Shown piece by piece: positions 1-6,419 of a stretch of DNA of 40,733 bases (position 1 is the stretch's first letter; the number at the start of each line of letters is the position of its first letter). Origin of the DNA: CAYGYG01 sp964354155. Lineage in GTDB: Bacteria > Hydrothermota > Tepidihabitantia > SM23-42 > CAYGYG01. The DNA lies in NCBI GenBank assembly GCA_964354155.1, contig CAYGYG010000025.1, forward strand, positions 1 to 40,733, written 5' to 3'. The notes beneath the pieces were generated by a model. The model had not been told where the DNA came from. It was given only the letters and a program-made list of their open reading frames with translations, and searched no databases. The position numbers and the translations under genes are program-made.

Positions 1-1
1 G

Positions 2-55
2 ATCTTCTTCTACCATGCACCCAATGGGACGAATCAAATCGAGTTGATGGGATGA
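2..55 (+). CDS. possible C-terminal tail of a truncated protein
   Basis: The frame starting at base 2 is open from the window edge and ends at a TGA at 53-55. It encodes about 17 residues (ending IELMG) with a protein-like composition rich in aromatic and polar residues. It may be the end of a gene that begins outside the window. The evidence is only an open frame, so this is weak. Confidence 0.25.
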   Translation: MFFYHAPNGTNQIELMG

Positions 56-92
56 CGAGTATTCGGTGGGCTGCATGAGGTCCAATCGCGTG

Positions 93-114
93 ATCTATGT
101 GTATGAACATAGAT
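93..114. promoter_or_regulatory. inverted repeat, possible operator
   Basis: A perfect 8-bp inverted repeat, ATCTATGT and ACATAGAT, is separated by 6 bp and lies 14 bp before the start codon of the gene at 129. Its position suits an operator or the stem of a 5' leader hairpin. No regulator is identifiable nearby. Confidence 0.4.
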
Positions 115-128
115 AAGGTTATTGTCGA

Positions 129-1049
129 ATGATCACTCTGTTGAACGTTGCCAAGGCCTTGATGATCTCGGTCGTTGGTGGTCTCGTTGTCTATCTTTTC
201 ACAAAAAAGAGAGCCCAACTTACCTACTATTTCAGCGATCAGACCGATTTTTCCCAGAAGTCTGACGGTCATTCAGAGAGAATCACTTTCCAAAATCTCA
301 CCATAAAGAATTCTGGCAACAATACAGCAACCGATGTCAACGTTATTCTGGATGGCTCATTTTTGCAGAAGAATAAGATAGAGCATGACATAAAGACTAT
401 AGAACAGCATGAGAAGATCATTGATGAAAGAAACAACGTCTGCATCATGTACAAAAGGATGCTGCCAAAAGACACCTTTACCGTATCGTTCTTGCAGCGG
501 GGTGGCAATCCGATCATTATCAATAAGGAGGTCATAATATCCGCAAGATGTAATGAAACGGTTGCGATTGATGAGAAGAGCTTTGTTAGTTCAAGAGAAT
601 GGATAAAATTCGTATTTCTACTTGGCGTGCTGGCCGTCGCAATTTACTTCATGGTGAATTCGCTTATTAAGGAGAAAAGACAGACCGAACCTAGATCGAG
701 AATAGCTTTTTCCATTGACAAGACGGTTGTGGCCAAGGGGGATACTATTAATATCTCAACGTACATTCAGAACGCTGAAAAACAGGTAATAACAGGTGTA
801 TGGTGGCACATAAATACATCAACCTTCGGTTTATATGAAGTCGATTCGATGACTCGCAAGGACCTGAACCCTGGGGGATTTTATAGACAAGCTATTCTTG
901 ATATCGATCATAGCGACGTTCGGTACGGGATCGTTATTGTTCCATCAAATATACCGGCAGGGAAGTATTACTTTTCTGCTACCTGTTTTTACGATGTTGG
1001 AGGTGTTCAGAAACAAAAGACCATTAAGAATATAATTGACGTACAGTAG
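129..1049 (+). CDS. two-segment membrane protein of unknown function
   Basis: This 306-aa protein is not recognised. It has a hydrophobic N-terminal segment at about residues 7-25 and a second one at about 158-176 (core FVFLLGVLAVAIYFMV). Between them lies a soluble region of about 130 residues rich in Thr, Asn and Asp. The C-terminal part (about 185-306) reads like a beta-rich extracytoplasmic domain, with phrases such as 'DTINISTYIQN' and 'PAGKYYFSATCFYDVGG' resembling immunoglobulin-like or CARDB-type folds. Two Ig-like halves around a membrane segment are plausible. The gene is AT-richer than its neighbours, which may indicate transfer. The inverted repeat at 93-114 sits just upstream. 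Function is unknown; that it is a real gene is fairly sure from length and composition. Confidence 0.7.
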   Translation: MITLLNVAKALMISVVGGLVVYLFTKKRAQLTYYFSDQTDFSQKSDGHSERITFQNLTIKNSGNNTATDVNVILDGSFLQKNKIEHDIKTIEQHEKIIDERNNVCIMYKRMLPKDTFTVSFLQRGGNPIIINKEVIISARCNETVAIDEKSFVSSREWIKFVFLLGVLAVAIYFMVNSLIKEKRQTEPRSRIAFSIDKTVVAKGDTINISTYIQNAEKQVITGVWWHINTSTFGLYEVDSMTRKDLNPGGFYRQAILDIDHSDVRYGIVIVPSNIPAGKYYFSATCFYDVGGVQKQKTIKNIIDVQ

Positions 1050-1296
1050 CCTCGAGTAGCGCTAGCACTGTCACCTAGTTGATGTCCGCTGTAGTCACCA
1101 TCTCCTTCTTGGTTCTCTTGAAGAATGCGATGAGTTGTCATAGACGGCTTCAGAAGGAGAACTTCCTATTTGAGTACTGGATTGCGGTGGGACCAGAGCT
1201 TCACATTCGAAACTGCACCTCCGACGCCCGACTACGGACGAATAGAAGAGATGACAACGATATGAAATGCACCGCGACCAGGGATCTCGGCTTAGT

Positions 1297-1357
1297 CGTC
1301 GTCGATGAGGGGGATGCGGAACCAGCGGGTGGTGCAGGCCACCTGCTTGCGGATTCA
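1297..1357 (-). pseudogene. remnant of the 3' end of the gene at 4115-5260
   Basis: On the minus strand this stretch reads K-Q-V-A-C-T-T-R-W-F-R-I-P-L-I-D-D-D-stop, almost identical to the end of the 381-aa protein encoded at 4115-5260 (KQVACTTRWYRIPVIDDD). A stop codon lies immediately before it in the same frame, so it is not part of an intact gene. A second, shorter copy of this terminal signature is at 3119-3160. The surrounding region 1050-1445 holds no other gene I can support. Confidence 0.65.
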
Positions 1358-1445
1358 GGGGTCGGATCTCGGCAATGGACAACTGGTGGTCCGTGAAGGC
1401 CAAGTCAAAGTGAAGTGGACGGCGTGGCACGGGTCTATTGTTTTC

Positions 1446-1473
1446 TTGATTTGAGGTGGCCGAGGGATATAAT
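1446..1473 (+). promoter_or_regulatory. promoter placing the start of the nucleotidyltransferase gene at 1480
   Basis: TTGATT (1446-1451) and a perfect TATAAT (1468-1473) are separated by 16 bp. The -10 box ends 6 bp before ATG 1480, so transcription would begin at or next to the start codon and the mRNA would be leaderless. This argues against the upstream GTG at 1456, which would lie inside the promoter. Confidence 0.65.
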
Positions 1474-1479
1474 GTGAGC

Positions 1480-2046
1480 ATGACTCCCGAAGAAAGGTCA
1501 AGACGGCTCCAGAAGGAAGCCGAGAAAGTGCTGGCGCTCGTGCGCCTGCGACGGTACTGCACGCGGTTCGGTAAGATCACGCCGACCGGCAGCTATTTTT
1601 TGCGCTGTATGATGTATCCTGATATTGACCTGTATATTCCGCTCATACCCATGGAAATGCTGTTTGATCTTGCAGCCAAGCTGGCTGCCCATGACTGCGT
1701 CAAGAAGATCAACCTTGAAAAAGGCGGCCCGGGCGATCTGGCAAAAGGATTCTACCTGAAACCGATCGTCGAATACGGCAATTGGGAACGGCCGTGGAAA
1801 ATCGACATCTGGTCCCTGCCCATCAACGTCGTTACCGAGAAGCAGAAGGAGCTGGAAGATATCAAGCGTCGGATGACCCGCGAACAGAAGAGACTCGTAT
1901 TGAATTACAAGTTCAGCATTCTAACCGAGGCCGGGCGCACTCCGATGTTCAGCGGCATTCATATCTACCGCGCCGTTGTGAATCTTGGTCTACGTGATTT
2001 CAGTAAGATCACGAACTACCTCAGGGAGAACGGAATAAAGATCTAG
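1480..2046 (+). CDS. minimal nucleotidyltransferase-like protein
   Basis: This 188-aa protein has the hallmarks of a nucleotidyltransferase-fold (MNT/DNA polymerase beta-like) domain. These are G37-S38 in 'PTGSYF', the paired acids D48/D50 in 'YPDIDLYI', and a later strand with D109 in 'WKIDIWSL'. An N-terminal helix rich in Arg and Lys precedes the domain. Substrate is unknown; relatives transfer nucleotides to RNA, to antibiotics or to partner toxins. The ATG at 1480 is preferred because a TATAAT box ends 6 bp upstream. A GTG at 1456 would lengthen it by eight residues but falls within the promoter. It stands alone, followed by about 490 bp of repeats, so no HEPN partner is visible. The fold assignment is moderately sure, the function unknown. 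Confidence 0.65.
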   Translation: MTPEERSRRLQKEAEKVLALVRLRRYCTRFGKITPTGSYFLRCMMYPDIDLYIPLIPMEMLFDLAAKLAAHDCVKKINLEKGGPGDLAKGFYLKPIVEYGNWERPWKIDIWSLPINVVTEKQKELEDIKRRMTREQKRLVLNYKFSILTEAGRTPMFSGIHIYRAVVNLGLRDFSKITNYLRENGIKI

Positions 2047-2173
2047 CTTACCAGCCGCGACGCCGGTGCGCCAGATTTATGCCATATCACTCAATGGGGA
2101 CCGGCAACCCGTCCTTCTTGGTCACCTTCTGGCGGATTGGCCTTGACAATCCCTGACGACCAGATATCATGAC

Positions 2174-2226
2174 GTAACTCCCCCTCCCGGCTGCGGCCTT
2201 CGGGCTGCGGCCGGGTTGGTTTTTTG
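2174..2226 (+). terminator. hairpin with UUCG loop, member of an interspersed repeat
   Basis: Arms 2186-2198 and 2203-2215 (13 bp, two G-U pairs) enclose TTCG at 2199-2202 and are followed by TTGGTTTTTT. This is an intrinsic terminator shape with the most stable tetraloop known. The same element, with its 5' flank AACTCCCCCT, occurs inverted at 5680-5727, and its right half recurs at about 11029-11065 and 21659-21695, so it behaves as a dispersed repeat. Apart from this element and a short repeat, 2047-2500 holds no supportable gene. Confidence 0.6.
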
Positions 2227-2402
2227 GATACGGTCTTGCTATGTTTCACAAGCCTTGTCGCCTCTCTAGCGGGTGAAAGCCCGCGCACTCCTTGTCCCAA
2301 GTCGTCGCACAAAGCCGGGACACCGCCATGCTTCGGCGGGCGCACCGGGTGATACTGCATGATGGAGATGGGCTGCTTGCTGCCGAATGCCCATCGATTG
2401 AG

Positions 2403-2487
2403 GATGACGTAAGCATTGGCGAGACGGAAAAGAAGACCTGAGAAGAATGTCCGTGAAGCAGTCAGGGCCCGTCTGAAGGTGAGGGCA
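2403..2487. repeat. direct repeat copy A of about 85 bp
   Basis: This stretch matches 3156-3240 with only scattered substitutions, starting at GATGACGTAAGCATT/GGTGACGTAAGCATT and ending in GTCTGAA(A/G)GTGAGGGC. On the minus strand both read a protein-like phrase (LTFRRALT.SRTFFSG.LFRL.NAYV), suggesting decayed copies of one coding sequence. The copies flank the Phd/RelE-type pair. Confidence 0.65.
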
Positions 2488-2502
2488 TAGGAAGGATTGC
2501 CG

Positions 2503-2530
2503 TTGACTTATTTGTCGTGCCATGTATAAT
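2503..2530 (+). promoter_or_regulatory. promoter of the Phd/RelE-type toxin-antitoxin operon
   Basis: TTGACT (2503-2508), 16 bp, perfect TATAAT (2525-2530). The -10 box ends 5 bp before ATG 2536, so the message should start at or inside the first codons. No Shine-Dalgarno sequence is present. If transcription starts slightly downstream, the second ATG at 2545 would be used. Confidence 0.7.
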
Positions 2531-2535
2531 TCACC

Positions 2536-2745
2536 ATGAAGACAATGAATGCCCTGACAAAAGTGGAGAAGAAATTCATCGTCGATGAGAACGGCAAGAA
2601 GTCTGCCGTGATTGTCCCCATTGGCAAGTACGAAGAACTTCTTGAAGACATTCACGACCTAGCTGTCATCGCCGAGCGACGTGCTGAGCCGACGACAAGC
2701 TTGGGTGCACTCAAGAAAAAGCTGAAGAAAAATGGGCTCTTATGA
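2536..2745 (+). CDS. Phd/YefM-type antitoxin
   Basis: This 69-aa protein would neutralise the toxin encoded immediately downstream and probably autorepress the operon. The central segment 'KFIVDENGKKSAVIVPIGKYEELLEDI' has the Phd/YefM/RelB-like pattern, in which a short strand pair and the 'V(I)PIxxYEELLE' helix form the DNA-binding dimer. The tail from about residue 48, rich in Lys and Leu, is the likely toxin-binding part. The stop codon lies 14 bp inside the toxin gene, a typical coupled arrangement. A strong promoter ends 5 bp before the ATG. Family assignment is fairly sure; toxin specificity is inferred from the neighbour. Confidence 0.75.
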   Translation: MKTMNALTKVEKKFIVDENGKKSAVIVPIGKYEELLEDIHDLAVIAERRAEPTTSLGALKKKLKKNGLL

Positions 2746-3004
2746 AGTCGAGTGGAAGAAATCAGCTGCTGGTGATCTGCACAGGATTGACCGACAGTTC
2801 ATTGGCCGAATCATAAGAGCAGTCGAGACTCTCAAAAACCACCCCTTTCCACAGCAGTCAAAGAAGCTTCGGGGCGCGGAGCACATCTATCGATTACGCG
2901 TTGGCGACTACCGAGTAGTGTACGGAATAGATGCAGCAGCAAAGATTCTAACCATTTATCACGTCCGGCATCGCAAAGACATTTACCGAAGGGGCGCCCG
3001 CTAG
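2732..3004 (+). CDS. RelE/ParE-superfamily toxin
   Basis: This 90-aa protein matches the RelE fold in length and pattern. An N-terminal strand (YEVEWKKSA) is followed by two helices with 'DLHRIDRQFIGRIIRAVETL', then 'KLRG..HIYRLRVGDYRVVYGID' and the terminal 'HVRHRKDIYRR'. The basic residues in 'YRLRVGDYRVVY' and 'VRHRKDIY' are those used by RelE-type mRNA interferases to cut ribosome-bound mRNA. Overlap with the antitoxin gene supports co-translation. I infer mRNA cleavage rather than gyrase poisoning from the HRKD-Y ending, but the sequence alone does not prove this. Confidence 0.8.
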   Translation: MGSYEVEWKKSAAGDLHRIDRQFIGRIIRAVETLKNHPFPQQSKKLRGAEHIYRLRVGDYRVVYGIDAAAKILTIYHVRHRKDIYRRGAR

Positions 3005-3118
3005 TCTCATAACATCCGTCTTTGCGGTGCCCTGCGTTATCATTGCCGTTGTCTACCGTACGATCACCGTCTGCCTGTTAGGCGCGCAGTATTCAATGGG
3101 GTCATTGACGCGGAACGC

Positions 3119-3160
3119 CTACTCATCATCAACGATCGGGGTGCGGAACCAGCGGGTGAC
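3119..3160 (-). pseudogene. second remnant of the 3' end of the gene at 4115-5260
   Basis: On the minus strand this ends T-R-W-F-R-T-P-I-V-D-D-E-stop, matching the terminal TRWYRIPVIDDD of the 381-aa protein. It is joined directly to the 85-bp direct repeat at 3156-3240, giving a hybrid open frame without a plausible start region. The same end is also found at 1297-1357. Confidence 0.55.
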
Positions 3161-3240
3161 GTAAGCATTGCCGAGACGGAAAAGAGAACCTGAGAAGAAG
3201 GTCCGTGAAACAGTCAGGGCGCGTCTGAAAGTGAGGGCTG
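3156..3240. repeat. direct repeat copy B of about 85 bp
   Basis: Second copy of the stretch at 2403-2487. Here it abuts the terminal-signature remnant at 3119-3160. Together the two copies bracket the toxin-antitoxin operon at 2536-3004, as would be expected if the operon arrived or was excised by recombination between them. Confidence 0.65.
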
Positions 3241-3356
3241 AAAAAACAATGCCCCTGACCGTGGCAAGCCGAAGGGTTGAAATGAACGTCTGATGCCGGT
3301 CGTTCCGTCGCTGCAATCGCCTTACGGAGGAACCGCAGTCACCGCGGGGTCAACAC

Positions 3357-3384
3357 TTGACATTCCCGATCTTATGTGTATCAT
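3357..3384 (+). promoter_or_regulatory. promoter of the DUF433/DUF5615 operon
   Basis: TTGACA (3357-3362), 16 bp, TATCAT (3379-3384). ATG 3402 is 17 bp beyond the -10 box, leaving a leader of about 10 nt with only a weak GAGAG as possible ribosome binding site. Confidence 0.65.
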
Positions 3385-3401
3385 TGAATTGAGAGAAACG
3401 T

Positions 3402-3632
3402 ATGAACAGACTAATGAACCGTATTGCTGCTGATCCGAAAATCTGTCATGGCAAGCCTTGTATTAGAGGGACAAGGATCTTGGTTTCGGTGATCCTCGAC
3501 AATCTAGCCGCTGGACTGACGGTCAAAGAGATCATCGCCGAATACCCAGAATTGAAATCGGAGGATGTGAAGGCGGCCATCGCCTATGCAGCGGAGCTGG
3601 CTCGAGAAGAAGATCTTGTTCCGCTCCGTTAG
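3402..3632 (+). CDS. DUF433 family antitoxin
   Basis: This 76-aa protein is a clear DUF433 member. It has the family's opening 'RIAADPKICHGKPCIRGTRILVSVILDNLAAGLTVKEI', followed by 'EYPELKSEDVKAAIAYAAELA'. The family has a winged-helix/homeodomain-like fold and usually pairs with DUF5615 PIN-like toxins, as here. The next gene starts three bases after its stop codon, so the two are co-transcribed and probably co-translated. Likely role is antitoxin and operon autorepressor. Confidence 0.9.
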   Translation: MNRLMNRIAADPKICHGKPCIRGTRILVSVILDNLAAGLTVKEIIAEYPELKSEDVKAAIAYAAELAREEDLVPLR

Positions 3633-3635
3633 GCA

Positions 3636-4001
3636 ATGCTTGCAATCAAACTCGACGAAAACCTGGGTAAAACTGCCCAAAGAATCCTGAAAGATGCCGG
3701 CCATAAGGTAGAAAGACCATCTGACGAAGGAATCTCTGGCTATTCCGATGAGATCCTCTGGCGATTCGTCTGTCGAGAAGGTTTGTTTTTCATCACCCTG
3801 GATACCGATTTTTCTGATATTCGAAGGTTCCCGCCGGGCTCACATTCCGGTATTCTCATTCTGAGACCCGCAAACCAAAGTCGCGAAGCGGTACGTAGCC
3901 TGCTCAGCAAGTTAGTCAAGGAATGCCCGATGGAGACATTGAAAGGCTGTCTCACTGTTGCCGATGAGCACCACACGCGGATCCGAAAACCGAAAGTGTA
4001 G
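3636..4001 (+). CDS. DUF5615 PIN-like (Mut7-C related) toxin
   Basis: This 121-aa protein is a DUF5615/Mut7-C-like nuclease-fold protein. It begins 'KLDENLGK' (D at residue 7), continues with 'EILWRFVCREGLFFITLDTDFSDIRRFPPG', where the D-T-D-F acids correspond to the PIN-like metal site, and then 'HSGILILRPANQ'. Members are predicted RNases acting as the toxin of a pair with DUF433. The length is normal and the acidic residues are intact, so it should be active. The gene follows its antitoxin without room for a separate promoter. Confidence 0.85.
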   Translation: MLAIKLDENLGKTAQRILKDAGHKVERPSDEGISGYSDEILWRFVCREGLFFITLDTDFSDIRRFPPGSHSGILILRPANQSREAVRSLLSKLVKECPMETLKGCLTVADEHHTRIRKPKV

Positions 4002-4114
4002 CCGCCTCTAGACAAAGGTCTCCTCGCCCCTGAGGGAGAGGGTTAGGGCCTGCCCCGCCATCACCTCCATCTATGGCCGAAGGCCACTGTGATCGACACG
4101 TAGCGCGGAATGAG

Positions 4115-5260
4115 CTAGTCGTCGTCGATGACTGGGATGCGGTACCAGCGGGTAGTACAGGCGACCTGCTTGGGGTTGGGGTAGGTGATGAAGGATTCGC
4201 TGTCGAGCATGCCGCTGGCGTTGAAACACCGTTCCGAGATGAGCAAGCCTTCCGCGTTGTACTCAAGCAGGGTCCGGCCGCAGCGCTGCGGCTTGCCGGG
4301 ATCCGGTTCCTCGACCGCGGACAGCCGGCCCTGGCTGTCGTAGTAGTAGATGGTGTCGCCGCGATAAGCCATGCCCGGCGGGGGTGAGACGCCGTCGGCC
4401 TCAGGCCCGGACATCTCGGCCAGGACCGCGTCGGAGCGAAGGTGGCGATGCGCCCGGCGGATCCGGTGTTCGTCGTCGAGATCGTACTGGATCAGTCGCT
4501 CAACGCGTCCTTTTTCGACATCTATCTTGCGGCACGTCACGATCCGTTTTTCCTTATTGTAAACCCAGTCTTCGCGGCTGGCGACGTATCGCTCGCCCCA
4601 GGGCGTGGCCATGAAGAACTCCTGTTTAAGCAGCAGACCGGTTTCGTCGAACGTATTCATCTTCTGCCAGCGCAGATGCCCCTTGGCGTAGCGCACCTTG
4701 AGGAAGACCTGCTTATAACCATGCCGGTAGAACAAGAGGTGTGGTCCGGTGCAGAAATCAACTGCTGAAGTGTAGTTATCAAGGGCGAAGACGAAGACAT
4801 CCCAGTCGGTTTTCGGAATTTTTCTGAAGTGCGTCACGTCAAGGCCCTCGGTATCGCCAAGGATTGTGAACCCGTTCCGGTCAAAGCAATCGCTATACCG
4901 GTCATAAACACCTGATTCCTCGACGTAGGGCTCATCTTCGTCTGAATCCGGCTCGGCCGGACCAGCCGGCTCGATGCCGCGCAGCGCGGCCAGATTCACG
5001 GAACCGAAGTAGTGTCCGTTATCCTCGAAGAGGCGGAGTTCATCATGGTCTCCTTCCTCGTCATAGGTGATGATGGCCGACCGTACACCCTTCGTCTCCT
5101 GGCGGCTGAACTCGCGGCCCAGGGTGCGCTCAAGAACGCTCGTCATCATTGCGGGCCGGCCACCGGGCACGAGCGGTTCGGCGGAACGGATATCGAGCAA
5201 GTCCTCCATGATCGAGGACGGGCTATCCAGCAGTTCATAGTAGTTGACTTGCCTGGTCAT
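4115..5260 (-). CDS. unknown 381-aa protein with YD-repeat-like end
   Basis: I do not recognise this protein. It has no signal peptide or membrane segment. The first half is acidic, with an Asp/Glu-rich patch (EPDSDEDEPYVEESG). The second half has strand-turn-strand phrases like those of RHS/YD repeats: 'IYYYDSQGRLSAVEE' and 'LLEYNAEGLLISERCFNASGMLDSE'. It ends in TRWYRIPVIDDD. ATG at 5260 is preferred over the TTG just before it because AGGTGA lies four bases upstream. It follows a 50-aa basic protein by 17 bp and is surely in the same operon; the acidic and basic pair may interact. Its last codons recur as fragments at 1297 and 3119, indicating past duplications of this locus. Confidence 0.7.
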   Translation of the reverse strand: MTRQVNYYELLDSPSSIMEDLLDIRSAEPLVPGGRPAMMTSVLERTLGREFSRQETKGVRSAIITYDEEGDHDELRLFEDNGHYFGSVNLAALRGIEPAGPAEPDSDEDEPYVEESGVYDRYSDCFDRNGFTILGDTEGLDVTHFRKIPKTDWDVFVFALDNYTSAVDFCTGPHLLFYRHGYKQVFLKVRYAKGHLRWQKMNTFDETGLLLKQEFFMATPWGERYVASREDWVYNKEKRIVTCRKIDVEKGRVERLIQYDLDDEHRIRRAHRHLRSDAVLAEMSGPEADGVSPPPGMAYRGDTIYYYDSQGRLSAVEEPDPGKPQRCGRTLLEYNAEGLLISERCFNASGMLDSESFITYPNPKQVACTTRWYRIPVIDDD

Positions 5261-5277
5261 CAAATCACCTGCGGACG

Positions 5278-5430
5278 CTAGCGGCGCTTCTTCTTCCGGC
5301 GCCTTCTCTTTCTCTCGTCGTCGAAGGTGACGTCCTCTTCGATCTCGACGTAATCGACCCCGTCCTCGTCATCGCGGCTTCGCCGCGGCCTGGTCTTGGT
5401 TTTGCGAGACTTCCGTGGTCTCTGTTTCAT
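5278..5430 (-). CDS. 50-aa highly basic low-complexity protein
   Basis: The protein runs from MKQRPRKSRK to a tail of about a dozen Arg/Lys residues, with an acidic centre (DDEDGVDYVEIEEDVTFDDE). The start is fixed by GGAGG four bases before ATG 5430; reading further upstream is possible but leaves the ribosome site inside the gene. Such Lys/Arg-rich tails suggest nucleic-acid binding or binding to the acidic region of the protein encoded 17 bp downstream. No family is recognised. Confidence 0.55.
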   Translation of the reverse strand: MKQRPRKSRKTKTRPRRSRDDEDGVDYVEIEEDVTFDDERKRRRRKKKRR

Positions 5431-5679
5431 CGGTCCTCCATACATACTATCTGACAGGAAAGCGAACTTTAAAGGTGAATCTTCACTTTTGTTGCATTCT
5501 TTCTTCCAATGTTTCAGGGGGTTATCGAAGTGCCACATACACGATAATAACTGCGACCGTCGTCGCTATAACATCTGCGATATCAGCTGTTCGGAAGAGG
5601 GGCAAAATCTCCGGCTGAGTCTCATTCCGACGTGTGCCTGCACCTCCACGGAAGATTGGATATTTGAGAAGATTTCTGG

Positions 5680-5727
5680 AAAACAAACCCGGCCGCAGCC
5701 CAAAGGCCGCAGCCGGGAGGGGGAGTT
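5680..5727 (-). terminator. intrinsic terminator, inverted copy of the 2174-2226 repeat
   Basis: On the minus strand the arms (5705-5717 and 5688-5700) form a 13-bp stem with loop TTTG, followed by TTTGTTTT. It lies 110 bp past the stop of the zinc-ribbon gene at 5840-6166, so it can end that transcript. Its 5' flank AACTCCCCCT is shared with the copy at 2174. Confidence 0.65.
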
Positions 5728-5839
5728 AGGCTGAAGTATACCCAATCAGGCCCGACTGTCAAACGGTATCTCGTTGGCTACAGGAATGGTTTGGGAATAG
5801 ATCGCGTGGGTACCGGCCAGTCGGGATCTCCGCACCGGG

Positions 5840-6166
5840 CTAGCGAGATTTACCCTTGGCGGTCGCAGCGGCCTCTTCTCTCTCCAAGCTCTCGTACCAG
5901 TCCTTACGATCAAGGAACTCCCTGGACCTGCAGATCCGACATCCCCTGTGAATCAAGAACTTTTTCTTGCAGCGTTTCCAGCCGGTATCCATGTCATCAA
6001 CCCAATGTTTGCACACGACCGTTCTGAACGCTGAAAAAGCATTATACGAACATGCCAGGCATCTGAAGCACCACCTGTCGTTCTTGGCCAGCTTTCTTTG
6101 CAGAGTCTCACCGCAGTTTGGGCACTTTAGACTGAGGGCAACTTCCCATTTAGTCTCGGTTTTCAT
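5840..6166 (-). CDS. small cysteine-rich zinc-ribbon protein
   Basis: This 108-aa protein carries three cysteine groups: CPNC at about 15-18, CFRCLAC at about 33-39, and a C-terminal C-x(12)-C-KKK-x(5)-GCRICR cluster. This pattern suggests two zinc-binding sites, the first a zinc ribbon. The tail is charged and ends in KGKSR. AGAGGAG sits at proper spacing before the ATG. A specific family is not recognised. Nucleic-acid or protein binding in the cytoplasm is likely. The upstream region is unusually repetitive (6177-6233). Confidence 0.65.
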   Translation of the reverse strand: MKTETKWEVALSLKCPNCGETLQRKLAKNDRWCFRCLACSYNAFSAFRTVVCKHWVDDMDTGWKRCKKKFLIHRGCRICRSREFLDRKDWYESLEREEAAATAKGKSR

Positions 6167-6176
6167 GCTTTCTCCT

Positions 6177-6233
6177 CTACTATACTAACTTAACTTAACT
6201 ACCGGAACTTAACTAACTATACTAACTATGACC
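6177..6233. repeat. AT-rich short repeats in the promoter region of the zinc-ribbon gene
   Basis: ACTATACTAACT occurs twice and AACTTAACTA repeats between the copies. On the minus strand this provides TATAGT boxes at both ends, close to the ribosome site. It may be a tandem operator or a slippage-prone promoter. From 6234 to 6419 I see no gene. Confidence 0.5.
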
Positions 6234-6419
6234 TTTTGACATAACTCCTGATAAAAAGGTTTATTTCGTGATTTCTACGCACATCAATGTCCGGTTTTTC
6301 TCGCTAATCAACGACTCTAAGCCAGGTCATTGGGCAGTTGTACCCGGCCAATCGCATGATGCGCACGAGCGTATCACGGAAATGGGAAACAGCGTACGGT
6401 TTTTGCTGAAACACAACAA

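Noticed and set aside
1095..1580. 161-aa minus-strand frame overlapping the nucleotidyltransferase gene
   Set aside because: Composition is poor (many Arg and Ser), it overlaps the start of a good gene, and the terminal-fragment homology lies in another frame.
2266..2655. 129-aa minus-strand frame over the antitoxin promoter
   Set aside because: It overlaps the antitoxin gene and its promoter, and no ribosome site is present.
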